Position numbers and translations under genes: made by a program. Of a stretch of 43,367 nucleotides of DNA, positions 20,840-30,315 are shown in pieces. Under the pieces are notes generated by a model that was not told the origin of the DNA, searched no databases, and saw only the letters and a program-made list of their open reading frames with translations. Source of the stretch: Parcubacteria group bacterium GW2011_GWA2_40_23 (GTDB lineage: Bacteria; Patescibacteriota; Patescibacteriia; UBA11705; JABHMO01); contig LBYP01000009.1 in assembly GCA_000996245.1 (NCBI GenBank), positions 1 through 43,367 on the forward strand. Reading direction: 5' to 3'. Numbering within the stretch: position 1 is the first letter of the stretch; each line of letters starts with the position of its first letter.

Positions 20840-20841
20840 AA

Positions 20842-21834
20842 TTAAATTTTGCTTATCATTTCTACTAAACGGTTAGCATAGCCCCATTCATTATCATACC
20901 AAGCGAGAACTTTAACTAAATTACCACCAATAACTCGAGTGAATTGAAGGTCGACAATCGCCGAAGCTGTTGTTCCAAGAATGTCAGAAGAAACAAGTTC
21001 GTCTTCACTGACCTCAATAATTCCTTTGAATCGTGGCGACTTGGCAGCCTTAATAAAAGCCTTATTTACTTCTTCAACCGTTGTCTTTTTCTCGGTGATT
21101 AAGACAATATCTGAAATTGATCCGCAAAGAATTGGTACGCGCAAAGAAATTCCATCGAATTTGTCTTTTAATTGCGGCAATGTTAAAGCAGTGGCAATAG
21201 CAGCTCCCGTTGTTGAGGGAATAATGTTTCCGCTGACAGCACGACCTTCGCGCCAATCCTTAGCACTCGTCAAATCAACTGTACGTTGACTAGCTGTGGT
21301 CGCATGAACTGTAGTTAACAACGATTTTTCTACACCAAAATTTTCATCAAGAACCGCCATAAGTGGCGCCACACAATTAGTGGTGCAGGAAGCATTCGCA
21401 ACAATCTTTTGATTCTTGGCTTTGCTGTCGTTGACGCCACGAACAACCGTCACGACGCCTTCACTCTTACTCATAGCCGAAATAATCACCTTTTTGGCGC
21501 CAGCTTTTAAATGTTTTTCAGCATCTTCTTTTTTGGTAAAAACTCCAGTACATTCTAGAACAACATCAACCTTAATTTTTTTCCAAGGAAGTTTTGCTGG
21601 ATCCATTTCTTTAGAAACGGGGATCTTTGTTATGCCAACGACTAAATTATCACCGACGATTTTAACTTGTTTTTCGTAACGGCCTTGAACTGAGTCAAAC
21701 TTCAATAAATAAGCCAGGTTATTAATATCACCAAGATCGTTTATGGCGACAAGACGTAATTTTTTGTTCTGGAGAATGAGTTTTAAGGCTGAACGGCCAA
21801 TACGGCCAAAGCCATTAATAGCGACATTGAGCAT
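20842..21834 (-). CDS. gap: Glyceraldehyde-3-phosphate dehydrogenase, type I
   Basis: NGFGRIGR, NASCTTNCVAPL, WYDNEWGYANRLVEM. Confidence 0.96.
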   Translation of the reverse strand: MLNVAINGFGRIGRSALKLILQNKKLRLVAINDLGDINNLAYLLKFDSVQGRYEKQVKIVGDNLVVGITKIPVSKEMDPAKLPWKKIKVDVVLECTGVFTKKEDAEKHLKAGAKKVIISAMSKSEGVVTVVRGVNDSKAKNQKIVANASCTTNCVAPLMAVLDENFGVEKSLLTTVHATTASQRTVDLTSAKDWREGRAVSGNIIPSTTGAAIATALTLPQLKDKFDGISLRVPILCGSISDIVLITEKKTTVEEVNKAFIKAAKSPRFKGIIEVSEDELVSSDILGTTASAIVDLQFTRVIGGNLVKVLAWYDNEWGYANRLVEMISKI

Positions 21835-21896
21835 AAATTTGTGAAATTAAGATATTTTTATACTTAAATTATAGCAAATCTAAAGATTTTTGCCTA

Positions 21897-21924
21897 ACAA
21901 AAACCGTCCCGCGGAACGGGACGG
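21897..21924 (-). terminator. Intrinsic terminator
   Basis: ACCGTCCCG-TTCCG-CGGGACGGT followed by TTTTG on the minus strand. Confidence 0.82.
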
Positions 21925-21938
21925 TAACGTCTCTTAAT

Positions 21939-22703
21939 CTATTTTGTAAATTCTAAAGTTTCCCAGATTTGATCCATAATCTCTCGACCAGCCTCTGTGG
22001 CTAAATGAATATAATAGTATTTTCCATTAATATTAGCCGCCCAAACAGATTCACTTGTTATTGGCAACTCATATATCGTGGTTCCATCTGAAGACTTGGT
22101 AGAATAGGTGTCCCAATTATCATCTACACTCTTAGACACATATTGATCGTCAAAAACAATTTCTTTGTCAGATACTTCGATATAAATATCACCTTTTTCT
22201 CCTTGATTTATATCGTGGACTTTACCATCTGCAAAGATTCTAATAGCTTTAACTTTTGCAGGTACAGCCATGTTCGTTTGAGCATATGGATCATCAGCAA
22301 AAGTCCATTCTTTGGGGAAGAAAACTTTGACACCATATTTCTCAAAGGATCGCCAATCTGCTGTCGATATTTTTTCAGTTACAACTTGATTTGGACCATA
22401 AGCACTAGATACAACAGGAGTAGCGATCGTTTCAACATTATTTTCAACTTTGCTAGTCAAATACTGATGCGTGTCTACAATATATTGTCGCATAGACTGA
22501 CTCATCAATCTAACCTCCATATAAAGAGCTACGAACAAACAACCAAAGGTAAAAAAAACGACCACAATTAAAACCGTGATCATAATAGAAAGCCCTTTAA
22601 AGTAATGCAATTCCGATTGAATATGTGCATCATCTTTTTTGACAAGAGTTTCTAATTCTTGAATGGGTGTTTCTTTTTTCTTTTTTGTTTTTGCGACTGC
22701 CAT
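21939..22703 (-). CDS. Hypothetical membrane-anchored protein
   Basis: N-terminal TM; extracytoplasmic domain with YGVKVFFPKEWTFADDPYAQ. Confidence 0.7.
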   Translation of the reverse strand: MAVAKTKKKKETPIQELETLVKKDDAHIQSELHYFKGLSIMITVLIVVVFFTFGCLFVALYMEVRLMSQSMRQYIVDTHQYLTSKVENNVETIATPVVSSAYGPNQVVTEKISTADWRSFEKYGVKVFFPKEWTFADDPYAQTNMAVPAKVKAIRIFADGKVHDINQGEKGDIYIEVSDKEIVFDDQYVSKSVDDNWDTYSTKSSDGTTIYELPITSESVWAANINGKYYYIHLATEAGREIMDQIWETLEFTK

Positions 22704-22783
22704 ACTTTTTCTTTTTTGTTTTCTTGTTTTCTTGCTTTTTTGATTATAGTTTACTTATTTGTTTTTATTATAACACAAAACTT

Positions 22784-23533
22784 CTATTTCATGAAAATAA
22801 TACTCTGAATAAAGTAATCCACTTCGTCCACAACATCATCAGGTAAATTAACTTTTATAAAAAAATCGTTTTCCGGATAAATCGCCACTAAGCGATTGGT
22901 AATTACTTTATCGACTGTTTTTACGTAACGATAAAGAACAAATCTTTGTTTTAAAATATTTTCGCGTACCTGGCAGCTGCGAATTTCCCCTAAATTATAT
23001 GTTTTTAAGATCTCAAAAAGAGAATTCTGACACTCACCAAGCTTATTTTTGTTTGCTTCAGCGCCAAGATCGCTACTAGCAAACTTAGCATTAACAGCAA
23101 CTTGCTGTAGCGCTTCGTCATAAGGTAACACGACAAAATCAAGATAGTCAGTATTTAATAAATTACTAAACTTACCTTCTAAAATTGTTGCTTTTTTATC
23201 TAATGACTCCACGCTTCTGAAATTTGCAGCTACTGTTCCCCAGCTAACTGGGCTCTTGAGTTGAAAACCAAAATCATTGTCTTGATATGGTTGCCAATTC
23301 TTGGTGGCTTCAGTAAATTTTATTGATTGCTGAACAAGTTTCTCGTCGGAAAGACTAATTTTGTCCATTTTAACATTTTGGGTTTTGACCTGATTGTAAA
23401 GATTGAAAACATTATTCTCAACGTTCTTCAAATCTTGATAAATATAGACAATAACAATAAAAAAAACAATGACGAGAATACTCAAAACCAAGATAAAGGT
23501 TCCTTTCAGAATTGTTTTGGTACTACGACGCAT
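22784..23533 (-). CDS. Hypothetical membrane-anchored protein
   Basis: N-terminal TM; overlaps the upstream ORF (operon). Confidence 0.68.
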   Translation of the reverse strand: MRRSTKTILKGTFILVLSILVIVFFIVIVYIYQDLKNVENNVFNLYNQVKTQNVKMDKISLSDEKLVQQSIKFTEATKNWQPYQDNDFGFQLKSPVSWGTVAANFRSVESLDKKATILEGKFSNLLNTDYLDFVVLPYDEALQQVAVNAKFASSDLGAEANKNKLGECQNSLFEILKTYNLGEIRSCQVRENILKQRFVLYRYVKTVDKVITNRLVAIYPENDFFIKVNLPDDVVDEVDYFIQSIIFMK

Positions 23534-24062
23534 ATTTTTTTTGTAAATCAGCCAAACTTCTTTTTAGAACAAATTCCACAGCTTGAACCAATTTTGTTTT
23601 TGCTTCAACAAACTGCGGTGCTAAATCGTGCTTAATTTCTTTTAACCTTTGGATCAAAGCAACTGAATCTGAAAAATCTAGCTTTTCCTTAGCTAAAACT
23701 AACTTGGTTTGCTGAGCCTCTGCTAGAAGTAATGCTTGAAAATCTTTCTTAAGATTCGCTAAAACCGCGGGGTCAGTACCCAAAATGTCTTGACTCGTCT
23801 CCAAACGTGCAAAAGAAAGAGAAAACCAGGTTGTACGCAATTTATTTTTCGCTTTTTGTTCTAATTCTGCTGAAGCATAATCTGCTGGCATCAAAAAAGA
23901 ATCTGGCATGATTGAATACTCGTTTAGAAGTTCATTTATTTGATCAGCCAATTGTTCAATTTCTTCGCGACTAACTTCAATAGATGCGCTTCTTTTTTCT
24001 TCTAAAGGAGCCGTATTTGATCCAACTTGAGATTGTTGTTCTATCCGATTATCCTGTCCCAT
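23523..24062 (-). CDS. Hypothetical helical protein
   Basis: ORF overlapping the RseP-like gene; ATG at 24062 chosen as the likely start. Confidence 0.62.
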   Translation of the reverse strand: MGQDNRIEQQSQVGSNTAPLEEKRSASIEVSREEIEQLADQINELLNEYSIMPDSFLMPADYASAELEQKAKNKLRTTWFSLSFARLETSQDILGTDPAVLANLKKDFQALLLAEAQQTKLVLAKEKLDFSDSVALIQRLKEIKHDLAPQFVEAKTKLVQAVEFVLKRSLADLQKKYAS

Positions 24063-25360
24063 ATATTTACAAACCAATCTTTATAACCCCAAATGTCACT
24101 CCCAGTAACAACAACCACCAAGAGCATCAAAAGAGAAAAACCAACTGTATGAATAACTTGTTCAACTTTTTGGTTAATGGCACGTCCACGAAGCTTTTCT
24201 ATGATTAGGAAGAGTACTCGACCACCATCTAAAGCAGGTATGGGTAAAAAATTGATAATTGCTAAATTTAATGAAAGCATAGCAGTGAATTGAAGGATGT
24301 ATACAAAACCCATACGAGCAATACGCCCAGTCATAACAGCAATACCAACTGGTCCAGCAACATCCACGCCCAAGGGTTGATGAATGACAGCATTCTTAAT
24401 AACCATAGCCAAGCCAACAATAATTTGGATAAACATCAAATAGGTTCCCTTTAAACCCAACCAAACAGCTTCGTACCAAGGATAGGAAACAATGCCTGTC
24501 TTTGAAAGTGCAACTCCAATACCGGTAAGTCCTGTTTCTTTGAGGATCGTCGGTTTCAACGTGAATTCCTTTTTTACTCCCAATCGTTCATATTGGACTG
24601 TTATATCCTGCCCCGCCTTGCCTGCAATATATGTTTGGACATCTTTGACTTGCATTAATTGCTGATTATCAATTGCAATAAGAACATCACCCATCATAAA
24701 GCCAGCGTCAGCTGCTGGTGTTTTATCTAAAATAGACACAATTTGTATTTTTACATCACGGGCTGCGACGGCTGGACCATTTTCATCAATTGCTTGCGGC
24801 GCACCAAAACCATAGGCAAACATTAATAGAACTGCACATAAAACAACATTCATCGTTACCCCAGCGCTGAGGATAAGCGCACGCTTCCAAATTTTTTGAT
24901 ATGCAAAACTATCGGTTTCTTCTTTGCCTTCTCCATTTTCTCCTTTGATTTGTACAAAACCACCGAGCGGAATCCAATTCAATGAATAAATAGTATCCTG
25001 CTTCATGTCGAGTTCGTCTTCTTTTAGTTCTGGTTCTGTAGATCCCCAAAAAAAGCGCCACTTAGTATATGTTACGTATTCATCAATCTCGATTATTTTT
25101 TCTGTGATGGTTTCTTTGATTATTTCTGTATTGTCGCCAATTTGCAAATCATCTATTTTAACTGTTACTTTGTCTGATTCACCAATTTTTCTAAGTTTCT
25201 TTCCAGTTAACTTTTGAATACCACAAATGCGTGGTGGAAAACCAAAACCAAATTCATTGCATTTGACTCCCAATTTACGAGCAGTAAAAAAATGTCCACA
25301 TTCGTGCACAAAAACCATTAAACCAAGTATGAGAAGAAAGATAACAAGAGTTAATAACAT
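24041..25360 (-). CDS. Site-2 protease RseP-like (M50, PDZ)
   Basis: HECGHFFTARKLG, PDZ region, NFLPIPALDGGR. Confidence 0.93.
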   Translation of the reverse strand: MLLTLVIFLLILGLMVFVHECGHFFTARKLGVKCNEFGFGFPPRICGIQKLTGKKLRKIGESDKVTVKIDDLQIGDNTEIIKETITEKIIEIDEYVTYTKWRFFWGSTEPELKEDELDMKQDTIYSLNWIPLGGFVQIKGENGEGKEETDSFAYQKIWKRALILSAGVTMNVVLCAVLLMFAYGFGAPQAIDENGPAVAARDVKIQIVSILDKTPAADAGFMMGDVLIAIDNQQLMQVKDVQTYIAGKAGQDITVQYERLGVKKEFTLKPTILKETGLTGIGVALSKTGIVSYPWYEAVWLGLKGTYLMFIQIIVGLAMVIKNAVIHQPLGVDVAGPVGIAVMTGRIARMGFVYILQFTAMLSLNLAIINFLPIPALDGGRVLFLIIEKLRGRAINQKVEQVIHTVGFSLLMLLVVVVTGSDIWGYKDWFVNIWDRIIG

Positions 25361-25365
25361 AAAAT

Positions 25366-26217
25366 CTAAATTTCTATTTTGTTAATTTTAATTTTTTCTT
25401 TTAAAAATTGTTCTGCCAGAGTCTGGAAATTTTCTGACAAATCAGTGACAAAATATTCGACTTTCGATTCACTCTCAGAGCTTGAATATTCCGGATGTCG
25501 AACCAGATACGCCTTCAAAGAATCTGCGACAATCTCACCTGGATTCGGCACAAAACATTTAGCCGACATTTTGAGGCGAAACTTATCAATCAGCAGAGGA
25601 TAATGTGTACAACCAAGGATCAAAGTGTCGATTGCCTTTTCTTTGAGTGCTTGCAAATATTTATCTAAAATTGAATCCATTTCGGCTGAATCTGCCCAGC
25701 CCTCCTCAATTAGGGGAACTAATAACGGAGTCTCTTGTTGGAACACTTCAATTTTAAAGGCTTGCCCCGCATTTAAAGGGGACACTTTATAGTGCGGGGA
25801 CTCTTTTTGGTTATTTAATTCTACCACATAAGCACCTGAATTAACAGTACCTCGAGTACCAATAACCCCAATACGACCAGAACTTTTTTGCGCCATAAAT
25901 TCAGCGACTGGACGTATCACACCTAGAATATTCAGATTATTCTCGACTGTGGATATTGTTGGCAAATATTCTTGTTGCAAACGACGTAATGCTTTGGCCG
26001 TGGCAGTATTACAGGCAAGGATAATCAGTCGACAACCTCGCTTGAATAAAAAATCACAAGCTTTCCGCGTCAAATCGTAAACAGCTTCGTCCGAACGATT
26101 GCCATAAGGCACATGCAAAGTGTCGCCCAGATAAATATAACTTTCATCAGGAAGTTGTTTCTTGATTTCTTTTAGGACAGTTAATCCGCCGAGACCTGAA
26201 TCAAAGATGCCGATCAT
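25366..26217 (-). CDS. murI: Glutamate racemase with in-frame palindromic-element insertion
   Basis: FDSGLGGLTVL, ACNTATA, GVIGTRGTVNSGAY, LGCTHYPLL. Confidence 0.93.
   Translation of the reverse strand: MIGIFDSGLGGLTVLKEIKKQLPDESYIYLGDTLHVPYGNRSDEAVYDLTRKACDFLFKRGCRLIILACNTATAKALRRLQQEYLPTISTVENNLNILGVIRPVAEFMAQKSSGRIGVIGTRGTVNSGAYVVELNNQKESPHYKVSPLNAGQAFKIEVFQQETPLLVPLIEEGWADSAEMDSILDKYLQALKEKAIDTLILGCTHYPLLIDKFRLKMSAKCFVPNPGEIVADSLKAYLVRHPEYSSSESESKVEYFVTDLSENFQTLAEQFLKEKIKINKIEI
25765..25799 (-). repeat. 35-nt palindromic element, family 1, copy B, inside murI
   Basis: Minus strand CCCCGCACTATAAAGTGTCCCCTTTAAATGCGGGG; encodes SPHYKVSPLNAG in the MurI frame. Confidence 0.85.
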
Positions 26218-26238
26218 AGTTACTTGATTACATTTTTA

Positions 26239-26262
26239 GCCATTGCCAAAGTTGGCAATGGC
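26239..26262. repeat. Perfect hairpin GCCATTGCCA-AAGT-TGGCAATGGC
   Basis: 10-bp perfect stem between murI and the BRO gene. Confidence 0.8.
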
Positions 26263-26305
26263 GTTACAAAGTTTTCTTTTTTACCATATCATAATTTTCG
26301 CCTTT

Positions 26306-27136
26306 TTATTTTGATGGAAGATATTTACTTTTAGAGATAATTGATCGCTTTAAACGTTTTTCTAATTGTTTTCTGGCCCCTCCGGCAATATCTCCGCCAG
26401 CTTTGGCGTCAGCCTTCAATTTGGGAATTCCTTGCGAATCCTCGGTGCGATGGATCTCGGTGGTGGAACGCTCTCCAAGCATAGTAAAAATTAATTCAAA
26501 ATCATCCATGTGGTCACGTAAATTCTCTCGTTTCAGTCCTTTTAACTTTTTATATTCATTGGGAGTGACGCCAAAAGAAGCCTTAGAAATTTCTGCGGTT
26601 AAAATTTCGTAATCCTTTTTCTCTTGCGCACCTCTTTTATCCCATTCACCCGTTAGTTCTTCGCGAATAGCAATACCACGCATTCGTTTTTCGATCCAAG
26701 ACTCTGGATAACCTTTTAATTTATACAATACTCGTGTTCTTTTTGTTGCTAATTCTGGGTTTTCTATTTCTTGGATGCGTTCATAGCCTGTCTTCGCCAA
26801 CCAACGTTTTAATGGCTCGACATTGGGAGATGGTATTGATTGAATAATTCGAAATAAAGTTTCAGTATCAGCACAGTCAGTCATATAATACTTGCCATCA
26901 ATAGCCATTAATTCCAGTTGTCCGATTTTTTCGGACAACTCAAGATACCCTTCATTCGTCAATTTCTTCTTTAAGTCACTCCAATATTTTCTAGCCCTCT
27001 TGGTCCTAGTCAAAACCTCAATTACATCCACGATAGAAAACCACCATTCATCACGAAAAAAGATTTTTCGTATTTCCTTTCCCTTAAATAAAACGACTTT
27101 GACCATTTCCGTACTACTGTTTTGTTTGTTTTTCAT
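26306..27136 (-). CDS. BRO-N domain / DinD-like protein
   Basis: FKGKEIRKIFFRDEWWFSIVDVIEVLT BRO-N motif, DinD-like C-terminal half; start likely MKNKQN (27136) rather than 27187. Confidence 0.8.
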   Translation of the reverse strand: MKNKQNSSTEMVKVVLFKGKEIRKIFFRDEWWFSIVDVIEVLTRTKRARKYWSDLKKKLTNEGYLELSEKIGQLELMAIDGKYYMTDCADTETLFRIIQSIPSPNVEPLKRWLAKTGYERIQEIENPELATKRTRVLYKLKGYPESWIEKRMRGIAIREELTGEWDKRGAQEKKDYEILTAEISKASFGVTPNEYKKLKGLKRENLRDHMDDFELIFTMLGERSTTEIHRTEDSQGIPKLKADAKAGGDIAGGARKQLEKRLKRSIISKSKYLPSK

Positions 27137-27188
27137 ATACATCCATTGTACTGAATAAAAAGAAAGACTGTCTAATCTAGGTAACAAC

Positions 27189-28619
27189 TTAACTCAAAGC
27201 CTCCACATTCACATTATTGGCTGAATCCCAATCAACCTCTGGATAACGATGCAAGAGCTCATCCAAATATTTTCTGAGGGTTTGATATTGCTCCTGCGTT
27301 TTGGCTTCGTATTTTATTGTTAGATATGGACCATTTTGAGAATAACGAATGACGAACATGCTATCGGGCATATCGAGACGAACCCCATCGCCGGCACGTT
27401 CGTCGGATATGACTTCTGCTTGCGGAAAATCCACACGCAAAACTTCGCTAATCACGTCCATCAGTGCAACCTTTTTATCATCCGCACAAAAAACTTTTAT
27501 CTCTGGACTAGAAATATATTGCGGTAATTTTTGCAAAGCTTCATTTAGGGTTTGATTCGAATCTGAAAGATATTTGAGAAGACGCAACGCTGCATACAAA
27601 CCATCATCATGATTATAAAAATCTTTTGAGAAAAAGAAATGTCCGGAGAGTTCACCAATAAAAGCAGCACCAACTTCCTGATTTTTCTTTTTAAGAAATG
27701 AATGACCTGTACGCCACATAAAGGGCACGCCACCATTTAACAAAATTGTTTCTGGAACAACTTTTGAACAAAGAGTATTAAACATTATTTTGGAACCTGG
27801 ATGTTCTTTCAACACCGAAACCGCAAACAACGCCACCAAAACATCATTCCAAATAATCGTGCCTTTGTTATCGACAATACCAATGCGATCGCCATCAGCA
27901 TCATAAGAAAAGCCGACATCAGCCCCCACCTTCAAAACCTCTTCTCGCAAGCGGTTGGCCACAATACTTTCGGTTGGATCAGGCGTACCAAGAGGAAAAG
28001 TTGGATCAATCTTACAATTACTTTCGATTACTTCGCAACCAGCTTGACGGAAAAAAGCTGGTGCGATTACACCGGCAGTGGAGCAACTTGGATCGATAAC
28101 AACCTTAAATTTTTTATTCAATGGCAACCGAGCCACAATATCTGAATAATACGCGGCTAAAATGTCCTGCGTCTCAATCTTTCCAGGTTCGGAAGATAAA
28201 TCATAATCTTCAGCTTCAACCATTTCGCGAAGTTTTTGAATTCCCTCACTAACCAAAGTCTCTGAATAATTAATGGCAAACTTAAAACCATTATACTGAG
28301 CCGGGTTATGAGAGGCTGTGACAAAAGCACCACCCGGAACCTTCAAATAATATTGGGCCCAATAGAAAACACCAACCAAACATAGTCCCATATCAATCAC
28401 ATCAACGCCGACCTGATTATATCCACGTGCTAAAGCTTCAGAATACTCTTGACTAGTAGCACGTGAATCGCGTCCGATTAATGCTTTTGCAATTCCAGCT
28501 CGTTTCATCATGGTCCCATGGGCGCGACCCAAATGCTCTACAATTTCCGGAGTTAAATCTTCATTCACAATTCCGCGCAGATCATAACCACGGAACATAA
28601 ATTTGTTTACTTGAGGCAT
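27189..28619 (-). CDS. Phosphomannomutase/phosphoglucomutase
   Basis: FRGYDLRGIVNEDLTPE, TASHNPAQYNGFK, DADGDRIGIVD, GELSGHFFF. Confidence 0.95.
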   Translation of the reverse strand: MPQVNKFMFRGYDLRGIVNEDLTPEIVEHLGRAHGTMMKRAGIAKALIGRDSRATSQEYSEALARGYNQVGVDVIDMGLCLVGVFYWAQYYLKVPGGAFVTASHNPAQYNGFKFAINYSETLVSEGIQKLREMVEAEDYDLSSEPGKIETQDILAAYYSDIVARLPLNKKFKVVIDPSCSTAGVIAPAFFRQAGCEVIESNCKIDPTFPLGTPDPTESIVANRLREEVLKVGADVGFSYDADGDRIGIVDNKGTIIWNDVLVALFAVSVLKEHPGSKIMFNTLCSKVVPETILLNGGVPFMWRTGHSFLKKKNQEVGAAFIGELSGHFFFSKDFYNHDDGLYAALRLLKYLSDSNQTLNEALQKLPQYISSPEIKVFCADDKKVALMDVISEVLRVDFPQAEVISDERAGDGVRLDMPDSMFVIRYSQNGPYLTIKYEAKTQEQYQTLRKYLDELLHRYPEVDWDSANNVNVEALS

Positions 28620-28743
28620 AAAATTTACTATTTAATTGTTCAAAATGTTGTAGATGTTCAAATTGTTGATTGTATAGAAATGAATGAAAGTAAAAGAAAT
28701 GAGTGCTTAAAGTTTATACTACCAGTAAAATTGCGCAACTTCT

Positions 28744-28772
28744 TTGACGTTAGAGCAGATATATTATACAAT
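28744..28772 (+). promoter_or_regulatory. sigma70-like promoter TTGACG-N17-TACAAT
   Basis: Good hexamers at 17-nt spacing upstream of the plus-strand cell-surface operon. Confidence 0.65.
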
Positions 28773-28836
28773 AATTAGAGAAAATTAACGAAAATTTCGT
28801 CAAAAAACGAAATGTTTTTCGCTATTTAGCTTATAT

Positions 28837-30273
28837 ATGGCTACACAAGATCCAAATCAAGATCAAGACGCAGAGGAACCAGAAAAACAAGAAGACCCAA
28901 AGCTTGAAAACATGGACAAACTTACTGATGATGTTGAAAAGAGTCTCGGTTCTGATATAAAAAGAATTCTTCAAGACAAAAAACAAAAAGCACAACAAGG
29001 ACAAAGGCTTAAAAGTGCTAATATTGATTTTGAGGTTGATACTGTAACCCCAACATCTAAAGCTAATCCTAAAACTGGTGAAGATAAAGAAGACCATAAG
29101 GATGCAACAAAAGAATCAGATTCAGGCCCCCAACCTCAAGCCGACAAATCTGCACCACAAGCAACAGAAAGTAAAAAAACCGAACCAACTGAAGACGATG
29201 AAAACATCCCTACTATCGATAGCGACGCACCACCTATATACGACCATCCTCAGGGCGGGACTGGAAAGCAAGAAACACCGTCTGTTGATGAACCACAAGA
29301 TAGTGAAGGAGATTTCCCCACCGTCGATAGTGACGCTCCTCCAATATACGACTTTCCTCAAGACGGAAACGTAGAAGGTGGCGACGGAGAAGTTGTTGAA
29401 GGAGAAGAAGATGCCGGGGACAATCCACTAGACGCGACCAAACAAGGTCGCGGAGCCACTGCTACTGGAGAAAATCCACCAGGTGGTGACGCTGGAGATA
29501 TGGGCGATAAATCAGTTATAGATGCCCATAATGAGGATAAGTTAGCCGAAAAACCAGATCTGCGTGATGAAGAAACCAAACAACTAGAAAAAGCGCATCT
29601 CAATGAATTAAAGCCAGGAAATAAGCCGGATGATAATAAGTATAAATCACCTGGAGTTCTGAACCCTAGCGATTTAGCTAATGACATGTCCGGCGGCGGA
29701 AACACCCCCAAACCCAATGCAATGGGAGGTGGTAAACCAGGTCAGGGCAAGGATTTCCAACCAGGGGGAGGACAAGTTCCACCACCAGAAGGAGAACCAG
29801 GAAAACCAACTGCACCGGAAGCTGAAGGCGACGGTAGTGCCGAAAAAAAACCTGGTGGCATGGCCCAAGGAGCCATGGACAAAGGACGTCAAGCCGCTGA
29901 TGCTGTAAAAGCAGAAGTTGCTGCAGTTAAAAAGGCAGCCCAAAACGTCAAAGATAAACTTGGCGCTCCTGGACGAAAGTTAGCCGAAGCAAAAGAAGCT
30001 ATCAGCGACTTCATGGATGACATGAACCCCATTAAAAAGCTTAAAAAACTTTTTAAAAGTGTTTCTGTACCCCAATTAGTAGGTGGTTTAGTAAGAGTCT
30101 ATTTAACTGCTCAAGGCATGGGCACTTTTGTGAGTATGTTAGACAAAATGCTTAAGGAAGAAAACACCAATAAACTATATACTTGTTGTCTTTGCTCAAG
30201 TTGTTGCTGTGCCTGCCTTTTTCCCTTTCTCCCTTTAATTATTGCCATTCTTGCCATTGCAGCTGCAGCATAA
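28837..30273 (+). CDS. Large low-complexity acidic protein with Cys-rich, hydrophobic C-terminal anchor
   Basis: Repeated TIDSDAPPIYDHPQ / TVDSDAPPIYDFPQ; C-terminus CCLCSSCCCACLFPFLPLIIAILAIAAAA. Confidence 0.8.
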   Translation: MATQDPNQDQDAEEPEKQEDPKLENMDKLTDDVEKSLGSDIKRILQDKKQKAQQGQRLKSANIDFEVDTVTPTSKANPKTGEDKEDHKDATKESDSGPQPQADKSAPQATESKKTEPTEDDENIPTIDSDAPPIYDHPQGGTGKQETPSVDEPQDSEGDFPTVDSDAPPIYDFPQDGNVEGGDGEVVEGEEDAGDNPLDATKQGRGATATGENPPGGDAGDMGDKSVIDAHNEDKLAEKPDLRDEETKQLEKAHLNELKPGNKPDDNKYKSPGVLNPSDLANDMSGGGNTPKPNAMGGGKPGQGKDFQPGGGQVPPPEGEPGKPTAPEAEGDGSAEKKPGGMAQGAMDKGRQAADAVKAEVAAVKKAAQNVKDKLGAPGRKLAEAKEAISDFMDDMNPIKKLKKLFKSVSVPQLVGGLVRVYLTAQGMGTFVSMLDKMLKEENTNKLYTCCLCSSCCCACLFPFLPLIIAILAIAAAA

Positions 30274-30315
30274 TAACCGACATTGAATTCAAAAAATTAA
30301 ATATTAAAAATAAAT

